Shown here piece after piece: positions 7,641-16,233 of a DNA stretch of 64,000 nucleotides. The position numbers were made by a program, and so were the translations under genes. The stretch lies in NCBI GenBank assembly GCA_963797015.1, contig CAWCNV010000003.1, positions 756,497 through 820,496 on the forward strand. Direction: 5' to 3'. Origin of the DNA: JBBPZA01 sp963797015. GTDB lineage: Bacteria; Actinomycetota; Thermoleophilia; Solirubrobacterales; Solirubrobacteraceae. The number at the start of each line of letters is the position of its first letter. Positions within the stretch are counted from its first letter, which is position 1. The notes below the pieces were generated by a model, which was not told the origin of the DNA, ran no database searches, and saw only the letters and a program-made list of their open reading frames with translations.

Positions 7641-8016
7641 GGGCCTGTATCGCCAAGCGCCTGTGGGCTCACCGACCGCACGGTCGAGAGCCACGTGCGC
7701 AACGTGCTGATCAAGCTCGGGCTGTTCGAGTCCGAGGACGAGAACTGGCGCGTGCTCGCCGTGCTCGCGCACCTGCGCGCGTCGCAGCCTCAGTACCGGA
7801 AGCCGACTGTCCGCGTCGAGGGCGCGAACCTGCAGGTCGTATCGGGGCCCGGCGCGACCAGCGGGACGGTCAACGGGACGGGAAACCTCGTGGTGGGCTA
7901 CGACGAGGGCACCGGCTCGCAGACCGGCTCGCACAACCTCCCGGCCGGTCCCTGAGGCGCAGGTGTGGCGCGGCGTGCGCGGTGTGCGCCGCGGCCGGCC
8001 GTAGCCTGCGCTCCTC
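7641..8016 (+). pseudogene. Decayed LuxR-type tail joined to a GSHNL-type fragment
   Basis: This gap between rplQ and truA contains one open frame, in the same frame as rplQ directly after its stop. Residues from about 7662 read GLTDRTVESHVRNVLIKLG, the DNA-recognition helix end of a LuxR-type HTH, but the first half of the HTH and any sensor domain are missing. From about 7800 the same frame reads VRVEGANLQVVSG...GTVNGTGNLVVGYDEGTG...TGSHNLPAGP, resembling the start of secreted proteins with GNLIVGYNE/GSHNLVVG repeats, cut off after one unit. The join of an HTH fragment with a secreted-type fragment suggests debris. A product from the GTG at 7695 (86 residues) is possible but unlikely to be functional. 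The last ~60 bp hold the truA promoter region. Confidence 0.55.
8002..8007 (+). promoter_or_regulatory. -10-like hexamer for truA (near-leaderless start)
   Basis: TAGCCT matches the actinobacterial TAnnnT -10 pattern and lies nine bases before the GTG of truA; no Shine-Dalgarno sequence precedes that GTG. The same spacing occurs at two other genes in this window (14959 and 24177), which supports a near-leaderless transcript. Confidence 0.35.
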
Positions 8017-8751
8017 GTGGTCGGCAGGCTGACGCTCGAGTACGACGGGGGCGCGTTCGCCGGCTGGGCGAAGCAGCGCGGCGAGCGCACCGTCGAGGAG
8101 GAGCTCGAGCGGGCCGTCGAGCGCATCACGCGTGTGCGGCCGGCGCTCACCGTGGCGGGGAGGACTGACCGCGGCGTGCACGCGTGGGGCCAGGTCGCGA
8201 GCTTCGAGACCGGGACGCCGCCGGCCGCGCGCTCGCTCAACGCGGTGCTGCCGGACGCCGTCGCGGTGCTGGCCGCCGAGCCGGCGCCCGACGGCTTCGA
8301 CGCTCGCCGCGACGCGCTGAGCCGGACCTACTGTTACCGGGTCCTGGCGCGGCGCGAGCGCTCGGCCCTGGAGCGCGGCCGGGCGCTGTGGTGGCCACAT
8401 CCCCTCGACCGCGAGGCGCTGCACGCGTGCGCCGCCGCGCTGCGTGGAGCACGCGACTTCACCGCCTTCACGCCCGCCGAGACCTACCACGTGCGCTTCG
8501 AGCGCGAGATCCTCGACGCGCGCTGGGAGGACCGCGGCGAGCTGCTCGAGTTCTGGATCGAGGCCGACAGCTTCATGCGCCATATGAACCGGGTGCTGGT
8601 GGGCACGATGCTCGAGGTGGCCGGCGGGCGGCGGTCGATGGCGGACTTCGAGCGTCTGCTGCGCGGCGCGCGCCGGCGCGAGGCGGGGGAGACGGCGCCC
8701 GCCCACGGGCTCTACCTGGCGCGGGTCGGGTACGGGGAAGGGCGGGCGTGA
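8017..8751 (+). CDS. truA: tRNA pseudouridine synthase A
   Basis: TruA makes pseudouridine at positions 38-40 of the tRNA anticodon arm. The 244-residue product contains the catalytic Asp in AGRTDRGVHAWGQVASF (about residues 48-64) and conserved ARDFTAF and SFMRHMNRVLVGTMLEV segments. GTG start without an obvious Shine-Dalgarno sequence but with a TAGCCT hexamer nine bases upstream. truA commonly follows rplQ, which agrees with this position. Confidence 0.95.
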   Translation: MVGRLTLEYDGGAFAGWAKQRGERTVEEELERAVERITRVRPALTVAGRTDRGVHAWGQVASFETGTPPAARSLNAVLPDAVAVLAAEPAPDGFDARRDALSRTYCYRVLARRERSALERGRALWWPHPLDREALHACAAALRGARDFTAFTPAETYHVRFEREILDARWEDRGELLEFWIEADSFMRHMNRVLVGTMLEVAGGRRSMADFERLLRGARRREAGETAPAHGLYLARVGYGEGRA

Positions 8752-8808
8752 ACGGGCTCCGGCCGGGCGCGCGGACCCCCGAACTGCGTTCCACCTCCTT
8801 GGCGACTT

Positions 8809-8837
8809 TTGTCGCAACTTGCGGACTCGGGTTAAGT
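8809..8837 (+). promoter_or_regulatory. Candidate promoter of the GGDEF/EAL gene
   Basis: TTGTCG (8809-8814), 17 bases, TTAAGT (8832-8837) resembles a sigma-70-type promoter. It overlaps a perfect hairpin GCGAC-TTTT-GTCGC (8802-8815). If used, transcription would begin about 8844, inside the frame that starts at ATG 8839, so translation would begin at the GTG at 8863. Evidence is pattern only. Confidence 0.3.
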
Positions 8838-8838
8838 T

Positions 8839-10578
8839 ATGGCCCTTACGCGGGTCGAAGCTGTGCAATCCGAGCTGAAGCAGCGACTGGACGCTCCGCC
8901 GAGCATCCACGATGAGGCGAGCCTGCGCGCGCTGGCCGAGCTCTCGCCGAGCGCGCTCATCGGCGGCCGCCCCGACGGGACCGTGACGCTCGCCAACGCG
9001 CCGGTCGAGCAGCTGCTCGGCTGGAAGCCCGAGGAGCTCATCGGCAAGCACGTCAAGGTGGTCTGGCCGCGCCGCTTCCGGCGCGAGTACCTCGACCTGC
9101 TGTGCGCGATCCGCGACGAGCGCCCCTCGACGGGGCCGGCGCGCGAGGGCGAGTTCCTGCTGGCGCGCAAGGACGGCAGCGAGGTGACCGTGCGCGTCGC
9201 CGCGCGCTGGATCGACACCGACCGCGGGCCGATCTCGCTGTGCGCCCTCACCGACCTCACCGAGCGCGACCGCGTCGAGCAGCTGCTGCGCTCGCTGGCC
9301 GAGCGCGATCCGCTCACCGGCCTGTTCAACCGCCGCCGCTTCGAGGAGGAGCTCGGATCGCAGGTCGCTCGCGCGGTGCGCTACGGCGAGGGGGGCGCGC
9401 TGATCGCGCTCGACCTCGACGGGTTCAAGGTCGTCAACGACACGCTCGGCCACCAGGTCGGGGACGCGCTGCTGCAGGCGGTCGCCGTCCGGCTGCGCAG
9501 CCGCCTGCGCGAGAGCGACGCGCTCGTCCGCCTGGGCGGCGACGAGTTCGCCGCGCTGCTGCCGCACGTCTCGGGCCCCGAGGCGCTGCGCGTCGCCGAG
9601 GACCTGGTCGAGACGCTGCGCGCGGAGCCGTTCGCGCTGGAGGGCGGGCAGTTCCAGATCACCGCGAGCGCCGGGGTCAGCGCCGTAGGCGGGCGCCGCT
9701 CGGCGGCCGAGACGCTGCTGCGCGAGGCCGACCTGGCCATGTACGACGCCAAGGCCGAGGGCGGCGACCGCGTGGTCGCGTTCACCGACGCGGCGCGCGC
9801 GCGCCTTCGCGCCCGCCGCTCGTGCGCGGACCGCGTGCGTCGGGCGCTCGTCGACGAGGGCTTCGAGCTGCACGCCCAGCCGATCGTCGACCTCTCGACC
9901 GGCACGTGTGCGCGCGTGGAGCTGCTGCTGCGCCTGCGCGACGCCGACGGTCGCCTCACGATGCCCGACGAGTTCATGCCGATCGCCGAGCGCTTCGACC
10001 TGATGCGAGCCGTCGATCGCTGGGTTCTCGGGCAGGCCATCGAGCTGATGGACGGCGCGGCAAAGAGCCTCGCCGCGCCGCATCCGCACGTGAACCTCTC
10101 GGCGGCGAGCGTCGGCGATCTCCAGCTCCCGGGCTACGTCCGCGACCTGTGCGAGCAGCGCGGCGTCGACCCGCGCCGGCTGACCATCGAGATCTCAGAG
10201 ACGGCGGCGATCGCCGATCTCGAGGCCGCTCGGGCGCTGGCGAGCGCGCTTCACGACGCAGGCGCCGAGGTCATCCTGGACGCCTTCGGCCGCGGCTTCT
10301 CGAGCTTCTACTACCTCAAGCGCCTGCCCGTCGACGGCATCAAGATCGACGGCGACTTCGTGCGTCGCGTGGCCAGCGACGAGACCGACCGCCTGGTCGT
10401 GCGCTCGATGGTGACGATGGCGGCCGGGCTCGGGCTGCGGACGTTCGCCGCGCACGTGTCGGGCACGCGCGCGGTGGCGCTGCTGCGCGAGTACGGGGTC
10501 GACCACGCGCAGGGCCACCACCTCGGCCGGCCGCGCCCGCTGATCGGGCTCGCGCCGGCGCTGTCGGCCGTTCGCTGA
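8839..10578 (+). CDS. PAS-GGDEF-EAL protein with degenerate EAL domain
   Basis: A c-di-GMP signalling protein of 579 residues. Residues about 30-140 form a PAS domain (LAELSPSALIGGRPDGTV ... LTDLTERDRVEQLL). Residues 150-320 are a GGDEF domain with an intact RLGGDEFAALLP site (about 232), so diguanylate cyclase activity is plausible. The EAL domain (about 330-575) looks inactive: EAL reads ELL, the DDFG motif reads DAFG and the EGVE catalytic-Glu motif reads AHVSG, while structural segments (LKRLPVDGIKIDGDFV, HAQGHHLGRP) remain. It may act as a c-di-GMP or nucleotide sensor domain. No membrane segments. It stands alone between truA and surE. The start could be the GTG at 8863. Confidence 0.9.
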   Translation: MALTRVEAVQSELKQRLDAPPSIHDEASLRALAELSPSALIGGRPDGTVTLANAPVEQLLGWKPEELIGKHVKVVWPRRFRREYLDLLCAIRDERPSTGPAREGEFLLARKDGSEVTVRVAARWIDTDRGPISLCALTDLTERDRVEQLLRSLAERDPLTGLFNRRRFEEELGSQVARAVRYGEGGALIALDLDGFKVVNDTLGHQVGDALLQAVAVRLRSRLRESDALVRLGGDEFAALLPHVSGPEALRVAEDLVETLRAEPFALEGGQFQITASAGVSAVGGRRSAAETLLREADLAMYDAKAEGGDRVVAFTDAARARLRARRSCADRVRRALVDEGFELHAQPIVDLSTGTCARVELLLRLRDADGRLTMPDEFMPIAERFDLMRAVDRWVLGQAIELMDGAAKSLAAPHPHVNLSAASVGDLQLPGYVRDLCEQRGVDPRRLTIEISETAAIADLEAARALASALHDAGAEVILDAFGRGFSSFYYLKRLPVDGIKIDGDFVRRVASDETDRLVVRSMVTMAAGLGLRTFAAHVSGTRAVALLREYGVDHAQGHHLGRPRPLIGLAPALSAVR

Positions 10579-10619
10579 GCGGCGGCCGCAGCACCCGCAA
10601 CTACCATCCGTCGTCGGCC

Positions 10620-11438
10620 ATGAAGGTCCTGCTCACCAACGACGACGGCATCCACGCGGAGGGCCTGCAGGCCATGCGCCGTGCGCTGCTCGACACGCCC
10701 GGAGTCGAGCTCGCCGTGATCGCGCCCGACTCGAACCGCTCCGCCGCCGCGCGGTCGATCACGACGCGGCGGCCGCTGTGGGTGGAGGAGGTCGACTTCG
10801 GCGACGGCACCGTCGGCTACGCCACCGACGGAACGCCGGTGGACTGCGTGCGCTTCGCCTACCTGGGACTGGTCGAGGGCTTCCAAGCCGAGCTCGTGGT
10901 CTCGGGCATCAACCACGGCTCCAACCTCGGCGACGACATCACGTACTCGGGCACGGTGGCCGCGGCGCTGGAGGCGATCGTCCTCGGGCTGCCGGGCATC
11001 TCGATCTCGCAGCAGTCCTCGGCCGGCGAGCTCGACTTCCGCATCTCCCACAGCTTCGACTTCGAGACCGGGGCGCGCTTCGCGGCGCGCGTGGTCGAGG
11101 AGATCGAGGACGTCCCGCTGCCCGGCGGCACGCTGCTCAACGTCAACGTTCCGGCCGACGAGCCCTCCGGCGTGGAGGTGACGAGCCTGGGCAAGCGGAT
11201 CTACCGCGATCGGCTGACGCTCGAGGAGAAGGACGAGGGCGGCCGGCGGCTGTTTCGCATCTACGGCCAGGACATCGGCTTCCACGAGGAGGAGGGCACC
11301 GATCTCGCGGCGGTGGCGGAGGGAAGCATCTCGGTGACGCCGATCCACTTCGACCTCACCGACCGCTCCGGGATGGACGCGCTCGCGGTCTACGACCTCG
11401 CGCAGCTGCTGGCCCCGGCGGCGAGGGAGCTGGAGTGA
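10620..11438 (+). CDS. surE: 5'/3'-nucleotidase SurE
   Basis: SurE is a metal-dependent nucleoside-monophosphate phosphatase. The 272-residue product starts MKVLLTNDDGIHAEGL, with the metal-binding Asp-Asp pair (residues 8-9), and has the APDSNRSAAARSIT loop and SGINHGSNLGDDITYSGTV with the conserved Asn and Ser. The ATG at 10620 begins exactly at the conserved N-terminus, although the open frame extends far upstream. It overlaps the GTG of ligA by four bases, so the two genes are probably co-translated. Confidence 0.95.
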   Translation: MKVLLTNDDGIHAEGLQAMRRALLDTPGVELAVIAPDSNRSAAARSITTRRPLWVEEVDFGDGTVGYATDGTPVDCVRFAYLGLVEGFQAELVVSGINHGSNLGDDITYSGTVAAALEAIVLGLPGISISQQSSAGELDFRISHSFDFETGARFAARVVEEIEDVPLPGGTLLNVNVPADEPSGVEVTSLGKRIYRDRLTLEEKDEGGRRLFRIYGQDIGFHEEEGTDLAAVAEGSISVTPIHFDLTDRSGMDALAVYDLAQLLAPAARELE

Positions 11439-13561
11439 GCGCGAAGGGCGGCGCGAAGGGTCGCGCGAAGGGCGGCGAGCGGAGGCGAGCGGGCCGCAAG
11501 CGGGCGAGCGGCGACGGCGCGGGCCCCGCGGCGCGCGCGCAGGCGCTCCGGCACGAGCTCGAGGAGCACAACCGCCGTTACTACGTGCTCGACGATCCGG
11601 TCATCGCCGACGACGAGTACGACGCGCTGCTCGACGAGCTGCGGCGGATCGAGGAGCAGCACCCGGAGCTCGTCACCCCGGAGTCTCCGACGCAGCGGGT
11701 CGGCGCCGAGCCGGTCTCCGAGCTTCACAAGGTCCGCCACCCGCAGCCGATGCTCTCGCTCGCCAATGCGCGCTCCGAGGAGGAGCTGCGCGCGTGGGTG
11801 GCGCGTATGCGCAACCACCTGGCCCGGGAGGGGATCGAGGACGCCGCCTTCGAGTACGTGGCCGAGCCCAAGATCGACGGGTTGGCGATCTCGCTCGTGT
11901 ACCGCGACGGCGTGCTCGAGTACGGCGCCACGCGCGGCAACGGCGAGGTCGGCGAGGAGGTGACGCACAACCTGCGCACGATCTCCTCGATCCCGCTGCG
12001 CGTCCAGGATGCGCCGCCACTGCTCGAGGTGCGCGGCGAGATCTACATGTCGCTGCCGGACTTCGCGGCGCTCAACGAGCGGCGCGCCGGCCGCGGGCTC
12101 TCGACGTTCATGAACCCCCGCAACGCCGCGGCGGGCACGATCCGCCAGCTCGATCCGCGGCTCGCGTCCCAGCGCCCGCTGTCGATGTGGTGCTACGGCG
12201 TCGGCGCCGTCGATGGGCTCGAGCTGCAGTCGCACTGGGAGACGCTCGAATGGCTGCGCGAGCACGGCTTCAGGGTCAACGGCGACGTCAAGCGGCTGAC
12301 CACCGAGGAGCAGATCGTGGCCCAGTGCCTCTCCTGGCAGGAGCGCCGCGGCGCGCTGGACTTCGAGATCGACGGCGTGGTGGTGAAGGTCGACGACTAC
12401 GAGCTGCAGCGCCGCCTGGGCGTGGTGGGGCGCGACCCGCGCTGGTCGATCGCGTGGAAGTTTCCGCCCACGACCAAGGTCACGCTGCTCAAGAGCATCA
12501 TGTGGAACGTCGGCAAGTTCGGCGACCTGCACCCGTTCGCCAACCTCGAGCCGGTGCACGTGGGCGGCGTGACGGTCAAACTCGCCACGCTGCACAACGA
12601 GGAGGACCTCGCACGCAAGGACATCCGGCCCGGCGACGAGGTGATCGTGCTGCGTGCGGGCGACGTGATCCCGCAGGTGCTCTCGCCCGCTCCGCACGCG
12701 GTCGAGCGCTCCGACCGCTCGCCACCGCCCGGTCCCCCGGAGCGCTGTCCGTTCTGCGACACGCCGACCGTGAAGGCCGAGGGCGCGGTGTTCACCAAGT
12801 GCCCGAACCGCGTCTGCCCGGAGCGTCGCTGGCAGCTCCTCAAGCACTTCGTCGGAGACGTCGACGGGCTCGGCGAAAAGCAGGTCGCCCAGCTCATGCG
12901 CGCCGGCCTCGTGCGGACGCCCGGCGACTTCTACCGCCTCACGGTCGACCAGCTGGCCGAGCTCGAGGGCTGGGGCGAGGTCTCGGCGCGACGGATCGTC
13001 GAGCGCCTGGAGGAGTCGAAGTCGCGCCCGTTCGGGATCAACCTGTTCGCGATCGGGATCGAGGAGGTCGGCTACGTCACCGGGCGCAACCTCGCCGCGC
13101 GGTTCCGCTCGATCGACGCGCTGCTCGCCGCCGTCCCCGAGGAGATCGACCAGACGCCCGGGGTGGGCGCCAAGATGGCGCAGGTCATCCACGACCAGCT
13201 CCACGACGAGCAGATGCTTGCGCTGATCGAGGACCTGCGCGCGCTCGGGCTGCGCTTCGAGCAGGAGGGCGCGCCACCCGGCGAGGGGCCGTTGTCGGAC
13301 AAGACGTTCGTGCTCACCGGGACGCTGCCGGAGCTGACGCGGGAGGAGGCGACCGAGCGCATCCTCGCCGCCGGCGGTCGCGTCACCTCGTCGGTGTCGA
13401 AGAAGACCGACTACGTGGTGGCGGGGGAGAGCCCGGGCTCAAAGCTCGAGAAGGCCGAGCGGCTCGGCGTCGCGGTCATCGGCGAGCAGGAGCTGCTCGA
13501 GCTGGTGGGCTACGCCGCGCCCGACCCGGTCGGCGACGCGCGCCGGCCGCGCGGCCTCTGA
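11435..13561 (+). CDS. ligA: NAD-dependent DNA ligase
   Basis: LigA seals nicks in replication and repair using NAD+. The 708-residue protein has a Lys/Arg/Gly-rich N-terminal extension of about 30 residues not usual for the family, then the Ia domain (HNRRYYVLDDPVIADDEYD), the adenylation domain with the active-site Lys in EPKIDG (about residue 145), the OB fold, a four-Cys zinc finger (CPFCDTP ... CPNRVCPERR, about 437-465), HhH motifs and a C-terminal BRCT domain (from about 617). GTG start overlapping the surE stop. The downstream gene converges with only two bases between stops. Confidence 0.97.
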   Translation: MSAKGGAKGRAKGGERRRAGRKRASGDGAGPAARAQALRHELEEHNRRYYVLDDPVIADDEYDALLDELRRIEEQHPELVTPESPTQRVGAEPVSELHKVRHPQPMLSLANARSEEELRAWVARMRNHLAREGIEDAAFEYVAEPKIDGLAISLVYRDGVLEYGATRGNGEVGEEVTHNLRTISSIPLRVQDAPPLLEVRGEIYMSLPDFAALNERRAGRGLSTFMNPRNAAAGTIRQLDPRLASQRPLSMWCYGVGAVDGLELQSHWETLEWLREHGFRVNGDVKRLTTEEQIVAQCLSWQERRGALDFEIDGVVVKVDDYELQRRLGVVGRDPRWSIAWKFPPTTKVTLLKSIMWNVGKFGDLHPFANLEPVHVGGVTVKLATLHNEEDLARKDIRPGDEVIVLRAGDVIPQVLSPAPHAVERSDRSPPPGPPERCPFCDTPTVKAEGAVFTKCPNRVCPERRWQLLKHFVGDVDGLGEKQVAQLMRAGLVRTPGDFYRLTVDQLAELEGWGEVSARRIVERLEESKSRPFGINLFAIGIEEVGYVTGRNLAARFRSIDALLAAVPEEIDQTPGVGAKMAQVIHDQLHDEQMLALIEDLRALGLRFEQEGAPPGEGPLSDKTFVLTGTLPELTREEATERILAAGGRVTSSVSKKTDYVVAGESPGSKLEKAERLGVAVIGEQELLELVGYAAPDPVGDARRPRGL

Positions 13562-13563
13562 GC

Positions 13564-14871
13564 TCAGCCCGCGTCGTAGCGCGCGATCGAGGACACCATC
13601 CGATCCTGCAGCGAGCGCGCGCCCGAGACCGACACGTTGGTCATGAGGAAGGCGAAGCCGACCAGCTCGCCGCCGCGCGAGTCGCAGTACCCGGCCAGCG
13701 CCGAGACGCCCGACAGCGTCCCCGTCTTGGCCTGGCAGCGCCCGGCCGCAGGCGTCCCGCGCATGCGCGTGCTCAGCGTTCCGCTGCGACCCGCGACGGG
13801 CAGCGCGGCGCGCAGGGCGGCGAAGACGTCGGGCTCCGAGCGGATCCCCTTCAGCAGCTTGAGGAGCTCCTTGGGCGAGGTCCGGTCCGAGCGCGACAGC
13901 CCCGAGCCGTCGACCACCGAGGAGCGGATCCCGAAGCGCGACATCGTGCTCCGGACCACGCGCGCACCGGCCTTGGTCGAACCGCGGTCGCCGAAGCGCG
14001 CGCCCAGGCCCTTGATGAGCATCTCGGCGAAGAAGTTGTCCGACGGCGTGAGCGTGAGCGCCACCAGCCTGCGCATGCCCGGCGACGCGACGGTCGCGAG
14101 CTTGGTCGTGCCCGACGGTGTGACGCCCGCCCCCGTGCCGCCCTGCACCTCGACGCCCTGGCCCTTGAGCGCGACCTTGAGCTGCCTGGCCGCGTACGCG
14201 GCGCCGCCGCCGCGGTCGTAGTCCAGCGCCGACAGCGGCCCGACGTAGGGTGAGACGCGCGAAAGGCCCGAGTCCGGGACGCCGCGGAATGCGTCCCACG
14301 CGCTGTCGTCGCCCACGATGCGCCCGTCGACCGTCTCGATGCCCGCGTCGCGCAGGCTGCGCGCCAGGTCGTAGGTGGTCGCGCCGGCGCCGTAGTTGGA
14401 GCGCGTGAAGCTGAGGCTGCCGAAGGTCGGGTCGCCGCCGCCGCGCAGGTAGAGGTTGCCGACCCAGGTCGTTCCCTGCAGCGAGCCCTTGCCGAGCACG
14501 GTCGTCTCCAGCGCGGCGTCAGGGCCGTAGCGCAGCAGCGCGGTCGAGGTGGTGTAGAGCTTCTCGACCGAGGCCGGCGGGCGGCGCGTCCCCGAGCGCA
14601 CTTTGAACACCGTGCGACCGTTGCTGAGGTCCACGACCAGGGCTCCCGAGCTGCGGCCGGCCGAGGACATCGGCCCCTTGAGGCGGGCTTTGAGCTTTGT
14701 GAGCGAGAACGTCGAGGCCGCCGCCGAAGCGCTCGGGGCCTGCGCGGCTGCGCGGGGGACGGCCTCGCGAGCGGCTCTCAGCGGCACGGCGCCGGGCGGG
14801 CGCGCAGCAGCCGGAACGGCGGCGACGAGCAGGGTCAGGACGGCGGCTAGGGAGGCGAGCGTCGGGCGCAT
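13564..14871 (-). CDS. dacB: D-alanyl-D-alanine carboxypeptidase, PBP4 type
   Basis: A secreted class-C penicillin-binding protein that trims or cleaves peptidoglycan peptides. The 435-residue product has an N-terminal signal peptide (hydrophobic LASLAAVLTLLVAAVPAAA, residues 5-23), an Ala-rich spacer, and the three active-site motifs: SVEK (Ser101, Lys104), SGLS in the position of SxN, and KTGT near residue 390. The frame is open much further upstream, but the signal peptide fixes the start at 14871. It converges on ligA. Confidence 0.93.
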   Translation of the reverse strand: MRPTLASLAAVLTLLVAAVPAAARPPGAVPLRAAREAVPRAAAQAPSASAAASTFSLTKLKARLKGPMSSAGRSSGALVVDLSNGRTVFKVRSGTRRPPASVEKLYTTSTALLRYGPDAALETTVLGKGSLQGTTWVGNLYLRGGGDPTFGSLSFTRSNYGAGATTYDLARSLRDAGIETVDGRIVGDDSAWDAFRGVPDSGLSRVSPYVGPLSALDYDRGGGAAYAARQLKVALKGQGVEVQGGTGAGVTPSGTTKLATVASPGMRRLVALTLTPSDNFFAEMLIKGLGARFGDRGSTKAGARVVRSTMSRFGIRSSVVDGSGLSRSDRTSPKELLKLLKGIRSEPDVFAALRAALPVAGRSGTLSTRMRGTPAAGRCQAKTGTLSGVSALAGYCDSRGGELVGFAFLMTNVSVSGARSLQDRMVSSIARYDAG

Positions 14872-14943
14872 GGACTTTGCAACAGGCCTGCCACGCCGGA
14901 GTCGCGGCGCTGGACGTAAAAGTGGTGGCCGGGGGGCGGGCGG

Positions 14944-14949
14944 TAGAAT
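14944..14949 (+). promoter_or_regulatory. -10-like TAGAAT before the patatin gene
   Basis: TAGAAT ends nine bases before the ATG at 14959 and no Shine-Dalgarno sequence is seen, suggesting a transcript that starts two or three bases before the start codon. It sits in the short divergent gap with dacB. Confidence 0.4.
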
Positions 14950-14958
14950 ACGTGCGCG

Positions 14959-16233
14959 ATGGGCAAGGTCGTCGAGCTCGACGCCTCGGCCGTGAAGGAG
15001 CGCACCAAGGCAAGGAGCAAGGGCGCAGCGAGGCGTCGTCCGCGGCGCTCGAAGACCGCGCTCGTGCTCGGCGGCGGCGGCTTCACCGGCGGCGTCTACG
15101 AGATAGGCGCGCTGCGGGCGCTCGACCTGCTGTCGGTCAACCGCACGGTCAACCAGTTCGACGTCTACGTGGGGACCAGCGTCGGGGCCTTCGTGGCCTC
15201 GTTCGCGGCCAACGGGGTCACGCCCGAGGAGATGATGCGCGTGATCAACCGCCAGGTGCCCACCCCGTTCCGGGACATCGACCTCGGCACGCTGCTGCGC
15301 GTCAACTACCGCGACTTCGCGGGCTCGGCGCTGCGGCTCCCGTTCCGGGCGGCGCGGGTCGCGCGCGATCTGGCGGGCCAGCTCGGCCAGGTCTCCGCCG
15401 TCGACGTCGCGGTGGGGCTCGCGGAGGCGCTGCCACCGGGCATCTACACCGGCGCAGGCATCGAGCGCTACGTCGGGGACGTGCTCTCCGACCCCGACCG
15501 CTCCAACGACTTCCGCATGCTCGCCAACGAGCTCTACCTCGCGGCGACCGACCTGGACACGTGCGAGCGGATCGTGTTCGGGGCCGAGGGCTGGGACGAC
15601 GTCCCGATCGCCCGCGCCGTGCGCGCCTCGGGCGCGCTGCCGATGATCTACAAGCCCGTCAAGGTGCGCGAGCGCGAGCTCGTCGACGGCGGCATCGTCT
15701 CGACCACCAACGTGGACATCGCGGTGGAGGCGGGGGCCAAGTTCGTCGTGGTCATCAACCCGCTCGTGCCCTTCGTCAACCCGTTCGAGAAGCGCGTCGG
15801 CGGGATCGGCGGTTCGCGCCCGCGCCGCGTCTCGGACATGGGCTTCCCGCAGATCGGCTACCAGGTGTTCAAGCTGCTCGCCTACCAGCGCCTGCACGAG
15901 GTCGCGCGCCAGTGGGAGCAGCGCTACCCCGGCGTCGACATCGTCCTGATCGAGCCCGAGCCCGACGACGAGCTCATGTTCCAGACCTCGATCCTCAACT
16001 ACACCGCGCGCGTGGAGATCGCCCGCCACGGATTCCAGTCGGTGACGCTCAAGCTCGCGCACGACTACGAGCGCTTCCGCGAGATCTGCGAGCGCCACGG
16101 GATCGAGATCTCGGAGACGCGGGTGCGCAGGGTCGTGGAGCACTTCGCCGCCGAGCGGGAGCCGGTCCGGGCCTGGCGCAAGATCCTCGAGCAAACCACC
16201 GGCGCGCTGCTGCGTCAGAGCGCCCAGAGCTGA
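14959..16233 (+). CDS. Patatin-like phospholipase / acyl hydrolase
   Basis: A 424-residue protein with the patatin catalytic dyad. The oxyanion Gly-rich loop LVLGGGGFTGGVYEIG (about residues 36-50), nucleophile Ser74 in GTSVGAF and the Asp at about 243 in VDGGIVSTT are all present. The N-terminus (residues 10-31) is strongly basic. Family members hydrolyse membrane lipids or storage esters, but the substrate cannot be read from sequence. No signal peptide is seen, so it is probably cytoplasmic or peripheral. Its stop overlaps the CTG proposed as the start of the next gene. Confidence 0.9.
   Translation: MGKVVELDASAVKERTKARSKGAARRRPRRSKTALVLGGGGFTGGVYEIGALRALDLLSVNRTVNQFDVYVGTSVGAFVASFAANGVTPEEMMRVINRQVPTPFRDIDLGTLLRVNYRDFAGSALRLPFRAARVARDLAGQLGQVSAVDVAVGLAEALPPGIYTGAGIERYVGDVLSDPDRSNDFRMLANELYLAATDLDTCERIVFGAEGWDDVPIARAVRASGALPMIYKPVKVRERELVDGGIVSTTNVDIAVEAGAKFVVVINPLVPFVNPFEKRVGGIGGSRPRRVSDMGFPQIGYQVFKLLAYQRLHEVARQWEQRYPGVDIVLIEPEPDDELMFQTSILNYTARVEIARHGFQSVTLKLAHDYERFREICERHGIEISETRVRRVVEHFAAEREPVRAWRKILEQTTGALLRQSAQS

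Noticed and set aside
13564..16194. Single 876-residue minus-strand protein
   Set aside because: Only the part from 13564 to 14871 has a signal peptide and penicillin-binding-protein motifs; the rest is antisense to the patatin gene.
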